64,000 nt of DNA from DSVZ01 sp037439785. Its GTDB lineage: Bacteria > Verrucomicrobiota > Verrucomicrobiia > Limisphaerales > J093. Below the pieces are notes generated by a model. It did no database searches. It had not been told where the DNA came from and saw only the letters and a program-made list of their open reading frames with translations. The DNA lies in assembly GCA_037439785.1 (NCBI GenBank), contig JBBIVJ010000018.1, forward strand, positions 1 through 64,000. The letters run 5' to 3'. Numbering within the stretch: the first letter of the stretch is position 1; each line of letters opens with the position of its first letter. Shown piece by piece: positions 1 through 7,421 of this stretch. Made by a program: the position numbers and the translations under genes.

Positions 1-426
1 CGGGGCGGCCGGTGTGGGCTGGGCCTGGAAGGGGGGCGGGGCTTGATCAGCCACGGGTTTCGGCGTGGCCGGGACCGCCAGGGGAGCCGCAGGTGCTTCC
101 GCAGGGGCGGGCGGGGGCGTTTCGGGGGGTGCGGGTACGGCGGTGACCTCGGCCGCGGCGGTCGGGGGGACTTCCGCCGGGATTGGCGTGGGGGGTGCCG
201 CGGGGGGGGAGGCTTCGGGCGGAGTAGGGGCCGGAGGAGGAGGTGGCTCGGCCGGCTCGGGCTCGGGCTTGTAGCCCATTTGCTCCATGAGGTACTCGGC
301 CGAGATTTTGTCGAGGGTGCTGGAGGCGACTTTGGCGGCGGGAATGCCCAGTTCTTTGGCCTTGGCCAGGACTTCCTTGCTGGTCAGGCCCAGTTTCTTG
401 GCGATGTCGTAAATGCGAACTGGCAT
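1..426 (-). CDS. infB: Translation initiation factor IF-2, N-terminal part (cut by window edge)
   Basis: Only the first 142 codons lie in the window; the gene runs off the left edge. The product begins MPVRIYDIAKKLGLTSKEVL, the classic IF2_N fold that opens IF-2, and then changes after about residue 50 into a proline/alanine/glutamate-rich linker of about 90 residues, as is usual between the N-terminal domain and the GTPase core. IF-2 is the GTPase that brings initiator tRNA to the 30S subunit. The gene lies 73 nt downstream of nusA on the same strand, the conserved nusA-infB order, so co-transcription is likely. The start is the ATG at 426. The GTPase domains are outside the window and cannot be checked. 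Confidence 0.95.
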   Translation of the reverse strand, partial: MPVRIYDIAKKLGLTSKEVLAKAKELGIPAAKVASSTLDKISAEYLMEQMGYKPEPEPAEPPPPPAPTPPEASPPAAPPTPIPAEVPPTAAAEVTAVPAPPETPPPAPAEAPAAPLAVPATPKPVADQAPPPFQAQPTPAAP

Positions 427-499
427 ACTGGATTGGCCCCGCCACAGTGGCCCGGCGGGGGCCGGTGGGCCGCGATCCCGCGCGGGGGGCCGGTCGGCG

Positions 500-1789
500 T
501 TATTTGGCCGGAGCCGGGTTGATGTTGACCACGCGCCGTTGGGCTTCGGCCCGGGCGGCGGCGAGCACCGAGGCGGCATCCTGCCCGATTTCGGGGAACT
601 CCGCCAAGTCCGACTCTTCGGCCTGGAGGAGGTCTTCAAGGCTGAGGATGCCGTGGTGGACCAGGGCGTCGGCCTGGGCTTCGGTGATGCCCGGGATGGC
701 CGCCAGGCCCTGGATGGCCTGGGCGACCTTTTGCTCGAAGCCGCTGGTGGCGGGGGCCTCGGCGTCAATGTCCACTTCCCAGCCGCACAGACGGGAGGTC
801 AGCCGGGCGTTCTGGCCGCGTTTGCCAATGGCCTGGGAGAGTTGGTCGGCATTGACCAGGACGTGGACGCGGCGCCGGGCTTCGTCCACCTCGAATTTCT
901 TGATCGTGGCCGGGTTCAGGGCGGCGGTGATGAAGGTGCGCAGGTCCGGCGACCAGGGGATGATGTCCACGCGTTCGTTGTTCAGTTCGCGAACGATGTT
1001 TTTGACGCGCAGGCCGCGGAGGCCGACGCAGGCCCCGACCGGATCCACCTTCGGGTCGCGCGAATAGACGGCGATCTTGGTGCGGAAGCCCGGCTCGCGG
1101 GCGATGCCGCGGATTTCAATGGTGCCGTCGGCGATTTCGCTCACCTCGAGCTGGAAGAGCTTGAGTACGAAGTGGGGGTCGGCGCGGGAGAGGATGATTT
1201 CCGGCCCGTGAAGAGTGGCTTCGACCGCCTTGACGTAGCAGCGGAGCCGCTCGCCGACCTGGTATTCCTCGGTGGGCACGCGCTCGCGGTTGGGGAGCAG
1301 GGCCTCGTAGCGGCCCAGGTCCACGATTACATCCGAGCGTTCGAACCGGCGTACCGTGCCGGGGACGATGTCCCCCACCCGGTCCTTGAATTCCTCGAGG
1401 ATGAGATGTTTTTCGGCCTTGCGGATTTCCTGCATCAGGGCCTGTTTACCGTACTGGGAGGCGATGCGGCCGAAGATTTGCTGGATTTGCTCGGCGCTGA
1501 TGGGGACCACGACCTCCTCGCCGGGCTGGGCGTCGGGTTTGTAGCGCCGCGCCTCGGCCACGCTGATCTGGTCATGCTTGGAGATGACCTTGTCACTGAC
1601 AATCAAGCGGGCCGTGGCCTGGATTTCGCCGGTCTTGGGGTCAATGGTGCAACTGAGCTCGCGCGCCGGGCCCATGGCCTTGCGGGCGGCGGCGACCAGC
1701 ATGTTCTGGACAGCGGCGATCAGGACATCCCGGTGGATGCCCTTCTCGCGTTCCCAGTACTCAATGACTGCCAGCAGTTCGTTGTTCAT
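500..1789 (-). CDS. nusA: Transcription termination/antitermination factor NusA
   Basis: 429 residues. NusA binds RNA polymerase and nascent RNA and modulates pausing, termination and antitermination. The order is an N-terminal RNAP-binding domain (about 1-125, starting MNNELLAVIEYWEREKG), an S1 domain (about 135-200), tandem KH domains (the IGKRGQNARL stretch is the KH2 GxxG loop) and a C-terminal helix-hairpin-helix segment of about 55 residues. The ATG at 1789 is preceded by a good Shine-Dalgarno (GGAGGTG, about 9 nt away). An in-frame extension to 1915 exists but would run through an intrinsic-terminator hairpin and has no ribosome site. rimP, usually upstream of nusA, is not next to it here; the upstream neighbour is divergent. 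Confidence 0.96.
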   Translation of the reverse strand: MNNELLAVIEYWEREKGIHRDVLIAAVQNMLVAAARKAMGPARELSCTIDPKTGEIQATARLIVSDKVISKHDQISVAEARRYKPDAQPGEEVVVPISAEQIQQIFGRIASQYGKQALMQEIRKAEKHLILEEFKDRVGDIVPGTVRRFERSDVIVDLGRYEALLPNRERVPTEEYQVGERLRCYVKAVEATLHGPEIILSRADPHFVLKLFQLEVSEIADGTIEIRGIAREPGFRTKIAVYSRDPKVDPVGACVGLRGLRVKNIVRELNNERVDIIPWSPDLRTFITAALNPATIKKFEVDEARRRVHVLVNADQLSQAIGKRGQNARLTSRLCGWEVDIDAEAPATSGFEQKVAQAIQGLAAIPGITEAQADALVHHGILSLEDLLQAEESDLAEFPEIGQDAASVLAAARAEAQRRVVNINPAPAK

Positions 1790-2116
1790 GACCGATCCAC
1801 CTCCGGGAAACAAAAAAGTCGGCAGATTGACTCTCCGACTTGGCCGTGCTGGGCGAACCAGCGGTGTAATCGCTTCTGAGCGCCGGATCGTACCCAGCGT
1901 CCGCGGGGGCGTCAAGCCCCCTCACCGGCCGGAGAAGGCGGGCGCGGCCTCCTGGCTGGCCCAGACCGGGGGTCCGGGGCCGGCCGCGAGACACCGGGCG
2001 GCCGGCGGCCGGACACCGATTGGCGTCTCCGGCGAGGTTCCCGGTCGGTGTGGCGGACCCCGCGTTTCGCCCTACCCGATCTTGATTCCCGCCCCCTGGC
2101 CCGCCATGTTCCTTCC
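1790..2116. other. Divergent spacer between nusA and response regulator
   Basis: 327 nt between two divergently read genes. It holds the nusA leader with its terminator-like hairpin (1812-1841) and must contain promoters for both directions. I see no convincing -35/-10 pair and no RNA gene. A stretch near 1850-1890 looks faintly like a tRNA T-arm on the minus strand but does not fold as one. Confidence 0.6.
1812..1841 (-). terminator. Intrinsic-terminator-like hairpin in the nusA leader (putative attenuator)
   Basis: Read on the minus strand, AAGTCGG (1841-1835) and CCGACTT (1822-1816) form a perfect 7-bp stem around a 12-nt loop, and the last stem bases run into a six-T tract (1817-1812). 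It sits 23-52 nt upstream of the nusA ATG, with the ribosome-binding site just after the T-tract. No gene on this strand lies between it and the divergent gene starting at 2117, so it is part of the nusA leader rather than the end of another gene. NusA autoregulation through leader terminators is known in other bacteria; use as an attenuator here is inference. Confidence 0.6.
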
Positions 2117-2815
2117 ATGTTCCGCAAGAAAATCCTCATCATCGAGGACGACGATCTGCACTTCGAACTTTACCAGGAGGCCCTGGCTGACTACGACCTG
2201 AGCCGCGCCACCACCGCCTCGGCCGCCCTGGCCCGGCTGCCCAGCGAGCGGCCGGACCTGATCATCCTGGACCACATCCTGGCCCGGCGGGAAAAGGGCC
2301 TGGACTACCTGCCCGAGTTCAAGGACCTGCTGCCGTACGTCCCGATCATCGTCGTGTCCGGTGCCCTCGAGGTGCATCAGCAACTGGGGGCGCTGACCGG
2401 TCCCCGCCGCGCCCACTACTGCCTGACCAAGCCGCTGGATTTGAACGAACTTCGCCGCACCGTGGCCACGGCCATCGAACAGTGCGGCGCCGCCGAGATC
2501 GTCCGCCAGTTCGAGGCCCTGGAACGTTCCCGGCGCGTGGACGTCGAGGAACTGCTCAGCCGCTCGACCGACCGGCTCCGCCGCCAGACCGAAATCCGCA
2601 AGCAACTGGCCGGCTCGACCGAACGGCCCAACATCTCCGTCCTCGCCCGCCAGTTCCGGGTGGCCCGCCGCACCATCATTCGCGATCTCCAGGAACTGAT
2701 CCGCCGCGGTGAACTGCCCGCCGCCATCTACCCCCGCGTCGAACCGGGCGGCGAGGACCCCGAGGAGTCCGCCGAACCGGCCGCCCACCCGGCGGGGGGC
2801 GGCCCTGCCGGTTGA
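2117..2815 (+). CDS. Response regulator with C-terminal helix-turn-helix
   Basis: 232 residues. The receiver domain (1-118) has the acidic pocket D11-D13, phospho-acceptor D52 (in LIILDHIL), S81 in VVSGA and the conserved lysine K105 in TKPL. After a helical linker, residues 170-205 form a helix-turn-helix (VLARQFRVARRTIIRDLQEL) like those of winged-helix repressors, so a transcription regulator is likely. The output domain is not one of the common OmpR, NarL or NtrC types. No histidine kinase is adjacent, so it is an orphan regulator. The ATG at 2117 is chosen because it begins directly at the receiver strand (MFRKKILIIEDDD). It converges on anmK with a 5-nt gap. Confidence 0.88.
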   Translation: MFRKKILIIEDDDLHFELYQEALADYDLSRATTASAALARLPSERPDLIILDHILARREKGLDYLPEFKDLLPYVPIIVVSGALEVHQQLGALTGPRRAHYCLTKPLDLNELRRTVATAIEQCGAAEIVRQFEALERSRRVDVEELLSRSTDRLRRQTEIRKQLAGSTERPNISVLARQFRVARRTIIRDLQELIRRGELPAAIYPRVEPGGEDPEESAEPAAHPAGGGPAG

Positions 2816-2820
2816 AGCCC

Positions 2821-3975
2821 TCAGGGCCTGGCCACCATCCCCAGCCGCACCGCCCGCCGCGCGCCGGTCGTCACGGGCAGATTGCCGGGCAGGCCCCACA
2901 ACCGGCAGGCCGCCAGCAGGGCAAACGCCGCCGCCTCGACCGCGGCCCGGGGCCAGCCCAGGGCCGCCGAATCGGTGACCTCGACCGCCGGATGCCATTC
3001 CTGCAGGGCCGCGGTGATGCGCCGCACCAGCTCGGGGTTGGCAGCCCCGCCGCCGGTGAGCACCACCCGGTCTGGTCGGCCGCCGAGGTGGAGCTGGTAG
3101 TTCAGGCTCAGCGAACGGGCGGTGAACTCGGTCAACGTGGCCAGCACGTCCGCCGTGTCCAGGCCCCGCCGCTGGCAGGCGCGTTGCACCCGACACCAGA
3201 AGGGCTCGCCGAACAGTTCACGCCCCGTGCTCTTGGGGGGCGGACGCCGGAAAAACGGGTGCGCCAGCCAGCGGTGCAGCCCGGCGGTCCACACCCGGCC
3301 GCGGGCGGCCCGGGCCCCGTCCCGGTCGCAGGACATCCGTCCCCCGCTCAGCTCCTGCGCGGCCAGGTCCAGCAACAGGTTGGCCGGGCCGGTGTCGAAG
3401 GCCAGCACCCGCGGGGCGCGCCCGCGCCGGCGCCAGTCCAGGGCGGTCACGTTGCTGATGCCGCCCAGGTTGTTCACGCACACCAGGGCCCCCGGCCGGC
3501 CGAAGGCCACCTGATGAAACAGCGTGGCCAGCGGGGCACCCTGGCCGCCGGCCGCCAGGTCGGCCGCGCGGAAGTTGCCCACCACCGGCACGCGCAGGCC
3601 TTCCGCCAGCCACGCCGGCTCGCCGATCTGCCACGTGGCGGCGGGGGGGCGCGGTTGGTGGAAGATCGTCTGGCCGTGCACGCCCACGGCTTCCGGCCGC
3701 AGGCGTCCCAGGCCGGCCTGTGCGGCCCGCAGGTAAAAGCGGCCCAGGTCATGGTGCAACTGGCCCACCTCCCGGGAGGTTGCCTCGTTGCGGGCGGCGG
3801 CAAGCAGTCGCGCCCGGAACCGCGGCGGGAAGGGGACATGCCAGTGGCGGACCAGCTCGACGCGGGCGGGCAGGCAGTCGCACACCGCGCAATCCACCCC
3901 GTCCAGGCTGGTGCCGGACATGAGGCCCAGCACGCGCAGCGGCCGGGTGGGGTCCAGAACTGGCGTGCCGTTCAC
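2821..3975 (-). CDS. anmK: Anhydro-N-acetylmuramic acid kinase
   Basis: 384 residues. AnmK opens the 1,6-anhydro ring and phosphorylates anhydro-MurNAc to MurNAc-6-P in peptidoglycan recycling; it belongs to the ASKHA kinase fold. Visible family motifs: GLMSGTSLDGVD (17-28, phosphate loop), HGQTIFH, the AAGGQGAPLA stretch, NNLGGISNVT, DTGPAN and LTGGGAANPEL. Length is typical for the family. The start is taken as GTG at 3975, whose GTGA overlaps the stop of mazG by 4 nt; this gives 16 residues before the first motif. A frame opening much further upstream only adds arginine/proline-rich sequence that is the shadow of mazG. Third gene of a proB-mazG-anmK unit. Confidence 0.95.
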   Translation of the reverse strand: MNGTPVLDPTRPLRVLGLMSGTSLDGVDCAVCDCLPARVELVRHWHVPFPPRFRARLLAAARNEATSREVGQLHHDLGRFYLRAAQAGLGRLRPEAVGVHGQTIFHQPRPPAATWQIGEPAWLAEGLRVPVVGNFRAADLAAGGQGAPLATLFHQVAFGRPGALVCVNNLGGISNVTALDWRRRGRAPRVLAFDTGPANLLLDLAAQELSGGRMSCDRDGARAARGRVWTAGLHRWLAHPFFRRPPPKSTGRELFGEPFWCRVQRACQRRGLDTADVLATLTEFTARSLSLNYQLHLGGRPDRVVLTGGGAANPELVRRITAALQEWHPAVEVTDSAALGWPRAAVEAAAFALLAACRLWGLPGNLPVTTGARRAVRLGMVARP

Positions 3976-4703
3976 AGGGCCGGTGGGGCCGGGGGGCGGG
4001 AGATTTCCGCGCGACGCCAGGCGCGCTCGCGGCGGCGGGCCTCGGCGCGCAACAGGGCCTCGGCGTTCCATCCCTGCGCCTGGCAGAGGGCGGCCAGGTC
4101 GAACAACTGCCGGGCCACGGCGGCGCGGCCAGCGGTGGGGCGGGGGTCCGGCGTGGGTGGGGCCAGGCCGGCGCGGCGGGCCTTTTTCCAGAGTTTCTGG
4201 ACGCGCAGCAGGGCGGGCAGATGCCGCGGGATGCCGTCCAGGGCGGAGTGGCGGGCGCGGGGTGTGCCCTGCTTTTCGGCGTGTTTGATCCGGTCCCATT
4301 GTTCCCAGACCGCGGCGGCGGTGCGGGCCCGGGTGTCGCCGAAGACGTGGGGGTGGCGGTGGAGGAGCTTGTCCACCAGGCGGCGGGCCACGGTCTCGAA
4401 ATCAAAGGCGCCGCGTTCGGCGGCCAGTTGGCAGTGGATGACCACCTGGAGCAGGAGGTCCCCCAGTTCTTCCGCCAGATCGAGGTCGTCCCCGGCCTCG
4501 ATGGCGTCGAGCAGTTCATAGACCTCCTCGACGGCGTGGAAGCGGAGGCTGTGATGGGTTTGCTCGCGGTCCCAGGGGCAGCCGTCCGGGCCGCGCAGCC
4601 GGGCCATGACAGCCAGCAGGCGGTCCACGGCGCGGCGGTGACGCGGCGGGGGCGGGCGAAGGCGTGCCGGGGGGCGGGGTGCGGCGGGGGGGACGGCTTT
4701 CAC
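3972..4703 (-). CDS. mazG: MazG family nucleoside triphosphate pyrophosphohydrolase
   Basis: 243 residues. MazG hydrolyses (d)NTPs to monophosphates and pyrophosphate, a house-cleaning and stress function. The motif block GCPWDREQTHHSLRFHAVEE followed by EVYELLDAIE, the metal-binding ExxD-type helix LAEELGDLLLQVVIH and KLLHRHPHVFGD matches the MazG fold well. The C-terminal third is shorter and more arginine-rich than in the E. coli protein (263 residues). The start is GTG at 4703, overlapping the proB stop by 4 nt (GTGA); the stop overlaps the anmK GTG in the same way. This points to translational coupling across the operon. Confidence 0.93.
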   Translation of the reverse strand: MKAVPPAAPRPPARLRPPPPRHRRAVDRLLAVMARLRGPDGCPWDREQTHHSLRFHAVEEVYELLDAIEAGDDLDLAEELGDLLLQVVIHCQLAAERGAFDFETVARRLVDKLLHRHPHVFGDTRARTAAAVWEQWDRIKHAEKQGTPRARHSALDGIPRHLPALLRVQKLWKKARRAGLAPPTPDPRPTAGRAAVARQLFDLAALCQAQGWNAEALLRAEARRRERAWRRAEISRPPAPPAL

Positions 4704-5776
4704 AGGATGACCAGGTTGTCGCGGTGGATGACCTCCGCCCGGGGAATCTGGCGGGCGCGCAGGGCGGCGGCGGAGCAGCCGGCCAGGCCGCGGGCAAACT
4801 CCTCGCCGGTGGGGTCGCAGATGCGCACGACATCGCCGGCCGCGAACTCGCCCTGGCAATCGAGGACGCCGGGCAGCAGCAGGCTGCGGCCCTGGTCGCA
4901 CAGGGCGCGGCGGGCCCCGGCGTCCACGGTGAGGGTGCCGCGGGGGTGGTGGAAGAAGGCGATCCAGCGTTTGCGGCCGGGCAGCAGGGGGCCGCGGGGT
5001 ACAAACAGGGTGCCCTCCTCTTCGCCGGCAAGGAGCCGTTGGAGCACGTCGCGCTTACGGCCGTTGGCGATGACCGCCGGCAGGCCGGCGCGCATGACGA
5101 TGCGGGCGGCTTCGAGTTTGGTGGTCATGCCGCCCACGGCGGTGGCGCTGCGGGTGCCGCCGGCCAGTTGTTCCAGGGTCGCATCCACCCGTTCCACCAC
5201 GGGGATGACGCGTGGGTGGTCGCCCCCGAAGCCGTCGAGCACGCCGTCCACCGTGGTCAGGATGACCAGCAGGTGGGCGGGCAGCAGGCTGGCGACCAGG
5301 GCGGAGAGGCGGTCGTTGTCGCCAAAGCGCAGTTCTTCGACCGAGACAACGTCGTTTTCGTTGATGATGGGGACGACGCCGCGCCGGAGCAGGGTCAGCA
5401 GGGTGTTGCGGGCGTTGAGGTGGCGCTCGTGGTCCTCGAGGTCGGCATGGGTCAGCAGCACCTGGCCGACGTGGAGGTCGAACTTGGCAAACAGGTCGGC
5501 GTAGGTGGCCATGAGGCGGGACTGGCCAATGGCGGCGCAGGCCTGCAATTCGTGGAGGCGGGTGGGACGCCGCGCCTGTCCCAGCGCCCCCATGCCGGCG
5601 CCGACGGCTCCCGAGGTCACCAGCACCACCTCCCGGCCGGCGAGGCGTTGCTGGGCGACCTGGGCCACGAGCTGGACCAGTTGGAGGAAATCGGGCTGCT
5701 TGCGGGCGTCGGTGAGCACGCCGGTGCCGAGCTTGACCACCAGGCGGCTGACGCCCTTGAGCCACTTGCGTCGCAT
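4700..5776 (-). CDS. proB: Glutamate 5-kinase
   Basis: 358 residues. ProB phosphorylates glutamate in the first step of proline synthesis. The amino-acid kinase domain (about 1-260) shows SRLVVKLGTGVLT, LVTSGAVGAGMGALG, PIINENDVVSVEELRFGDND (substrate loop) and VGGMTTKLEAA. A PUA domain follows (about 275-355), typical of bacterial ProB. The ATG at 5776 starts MRRKWLKG. An in-frame extension upstream would overlap the divergent M14 gene and lacks similarity. proA is not adjacent; the next genes in the operon are mazG and anmK, an uncommon grouping. Confidence 0.96.
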   Translation of the reverse strand: MRRKWLKGVSRLVVKLGTGVLTDARKQPDFLQLVQLVAQVAQQRLAGREVVLVTSGAVGAGMGALGQARRPTRLHELQACAAIGQSRLMATYADLFAKFDLHVGQVLLTHADLEDHERHLNARNTLLTLLRRGVVPIINENDVVSVEELRFGDNDRLSALVASLLPAHLLVILTTVDGVLDGFGGDHPRVIPVVERVDATLEQLAGGTRSATAVGGMTTKLEAARIVMRAGLPAVIANGRKRDVLQRLLAGEEEGTLFVPRGPLLPGRKRWIAFFHHPRGTLTVDAGARRALCDQGRSLLLPGVLDCQGEFAAGDVVRICDPTGEEFARGLAGCSAAALRARQIPRAEVIHRDNLVIL

Positions 5777-5860
5777 GCCCCCTGCGTAGCAAAGCGGCGC
5801 GGTGAAGTCGAGGGTGGGCCGGCCGTTTGGACGGCGAGGAGGCGCCGGCCAGGTTGCGGC

Positions 5861-6718
5861 GTGCGCAGACGGGGACTCAATCACGGCGGCTATCGCGGCG
5901 AGGGTCTGGACGTGGCGGCGTGGCAGGAGCGTCTCACGACCGCGGCCCGGCGGCGGGGGTGGACGCTGGGGCGGCTGCCGGTCCAGGGGGTGGGGGAGTT
6001 GCTGACGTTGCAGCGGGCCCCGCGCGTGTCCGGGGCCGGGGTCGCTCCGGGGGGCGGGCCGGACACCGGCGGGGTCACGCAGGCGGGGCAGCGGGTGTAC
6101 CTGTCGGCCGGCATTCACGGGGATGAGCCGGCCGGGCCGCTGGCGCTGGCGGCGTTGGTGGAAGCAGACCCCTGGCCGGCGTCCTGGGCCCTGTGGATGT
6201 GTCCCTGCCTGAACCCGGGCGGGTTTGCGCGCCGGACGCGCGAAAACGCGGCGGGGGTGGACCTGAACCGCGATTACCGTACACGCCGCACGCCGGAGGT
6301 GCGCGCCCACGTCGAGTGGTTGGAGCAGCAGCCGGCCTTCGAGCTGGCCATTCTGTTGCACGAGGACTGGGAGGCCGGGGGGTTTTACCTGTACGAGCTC
6401 AACCCCGACGGCCGGCCCTCCGCGGCCGAGACCGTGGTGGCGGCGGTCGAGGCCGCGTGCCCGATTGATCGCTCCCCGCTCATCGAAGGCCGGCCGGCCC
6501 GAGAGGGGATTGTCCGGCCGGTGGCCGATCTGGCGGGACGGCCGGACTGGCCCGAGGCGTTTTACCTGATCGCCCGCAAGACGCGGCACAACTACACGCT
6601 GGAGGCACCGTCGGATTACCCCCTGCCGGTGCGGGTGGCGGCCCTGGAGACCGCGGTGCGGACGCTGCTCGGCGTCCCGGCCAAAACCGTCCTTGCCGGT
6701 CCCCCGGCCTTGCCCTAG
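5861..6718 (+). CDS. M14 family metallocarboxypeptidase / succinylglutamate-desuccinylase-like
   Basis: About 285 residues. Zinc ligands are visible as H86 and E89 in SAGIHGDEPAG and H167 in AILLHEDW. NPGGFARRTREN and DLNRDY give the substrate-binding Asn/Arg, and E248 in NYTLEAPS is the likely catalytic glutamate. These order and spacing features fit M14 carboxypeptidases of the small cytoplasmic type; no signal peptide is seen. The substrate may be a peptide or murein fragment but cannot be fixed from sequence. No ATG is available; GTG at 5861 is chosen because the HGGYRGEGLD stretch that usually opens this group follows at once. The start is uncertain. Confidence 0.85.
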   Translation: MRRRGLNHGGYRGEGLDVAAWQERLTTAARRRGWTLGRLPVQGVGELLTLQRAPRVSGAGVAPGGGPDTGGVTQAGQRVYLSAGIHGDEPAGPLALAALVEADPWPASWALWMCPCLNPGGFARRTRENAAGVDLNRDYRTRRTPEVRAHVEWLEQQPAFELAILLHEDWEAGGFYLYELNPDGRPSAAETVVAAVEAACPIDRSPLIEGRPAREGIVRPVADLAGRPDWPEAFYLIARKTRHNYTLEAPSDYPLPVRVAALETAVRTLLGVPAKTVLAGPPALP

Positions 6719-6730
6719 CTTGCGGTTGGC

Positions 6731-7060
6731 GTGAGTCGCAAGGTGTCAGCTTCGGAGGATTCCGCCGCGGTCTGTCCGCGGCCGGGATATTGTCCCCTGA
6801 GCCAGGTGCGGGCCGGCACCTCGGTGCGCATCAAGCAACTGCTGGCTGCGCCCGACCTGTGCCAGCGGCTGCGGGAGCTGGGGCTGTGCGAGGAGCAGCG
6901 CATCAAGCTGTTGCTGCAGGACCGCAGCGTGGTCTGCCAGGTCTGCAACGTCCGACTCGGTCTGAGCGGCCCGTTGGCCGATGCCATCTGGGTCGAGCCG
7001 TTGCTGCCGGCCGCCGAGGCGGTCGCCGCCGTGGCCGACCCTCCTGCCCGTGCCGCCTGA
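6731..7060 (+). CDS. feoA: FeoA domain protein (first of two)
   Basis: 109 residues with one SH3-like FeoA domain (about 22-95): PLSQVRAGTSVRIKQLL, LCQRLRELGLCEEQRIKLLL, VCNVRLGLSGPLADAIWVEPL. FeoA is a small cytoplasmic partner of the FeoB iron transporter. An N-terminal segment with two cysteines and a C-terminal alanine tail are extra to the domain. The start is GTG at 6731, 12 nt after the preceding stop, without a clear Shine-Dalgarno; a later start is possible. It is followed 2 nt later by a second feoA and then feoB. Confidence 0.88.
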   Translation: MSRKVSASEDSAAVCPRPGYCPLSQVRAGTSVRIKQLLAAPDLCQRLRELGLCEEQRIKLLLQDRSVVCQVCNVRLGLSGPLADAIWVEPLLPAAEAVAAVADPPARAA

Positions 7061-7062
7061 AC

Positions 7063-7305
7063 ATGGTTGCCCCCACCCAGCCGCTGACCTCCCTCGCGGC
7101 CGGGCAGGCCGGTGTGGTGATTGAGCTGGACCTGCCTGCCGAGGTGCGGGCCAGGCTCTTGGAAATGGGTTTGACCCCCGGGACCGCCGTGCAGGTGGTG
7201 CGCTTTGCCCCGATGGGCGATCCGGTGGAGATCAAGCTGCGCGGCTCGCACCTCAGCCTGCGCCGGCACGAAGCCGAACACATCCACGTGCGCCCCGCGG
7301 CCTGA
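7063..7305 (+). CDS. feoA: FeoA domain protein (second of two)
   Basis: 80 residues and almost exactly one FeoA domain: PLTSLAAGQAGVVIELDL, RLLEMGLTPGTAVQVVRFAP, GDPVEIKLRGSHLSLRRHEAEHI. The RLxEMGL and LRxxEA signatures are stronger than in the upstream copy, so this is the more canonical FeoA. It begins 2 nt after the first feoA stop, implying co-translation, and is 116 nt before feoB. Two separate FeoA proteins with one FeoB are known in several phyla. Confidence 0.93.
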   Translation: MVAPTQPLTSLAAGQAGVVIELDLPAEVRARLLEMGLTPGTAVQVVRFAPMGDPVEIKLRGSHLSLRRHEAEHIHVRPAA

Positions 7306-7421
7306 GTCCCGCCCGGCGCCGACCCGAGGCTGATGCCGTTCCTGTCCGCGAACCCCTTCCCCCCCGCCGCCCCGCCGGCCGGCTTGCCACGGCGGCGTCC
7401 GCCGGCTTCCTTGGCGACCTG

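Noticed and set aside
1843..1915. tRNA gene upstream of nusA on the minus strand, as metY in E. coli
   Set aside because: A GCTGG-TTCGC-CCAGC stem resembles a T-arm but the loop is 5 nt and no acceptor or anticodon stems can be formed around it.
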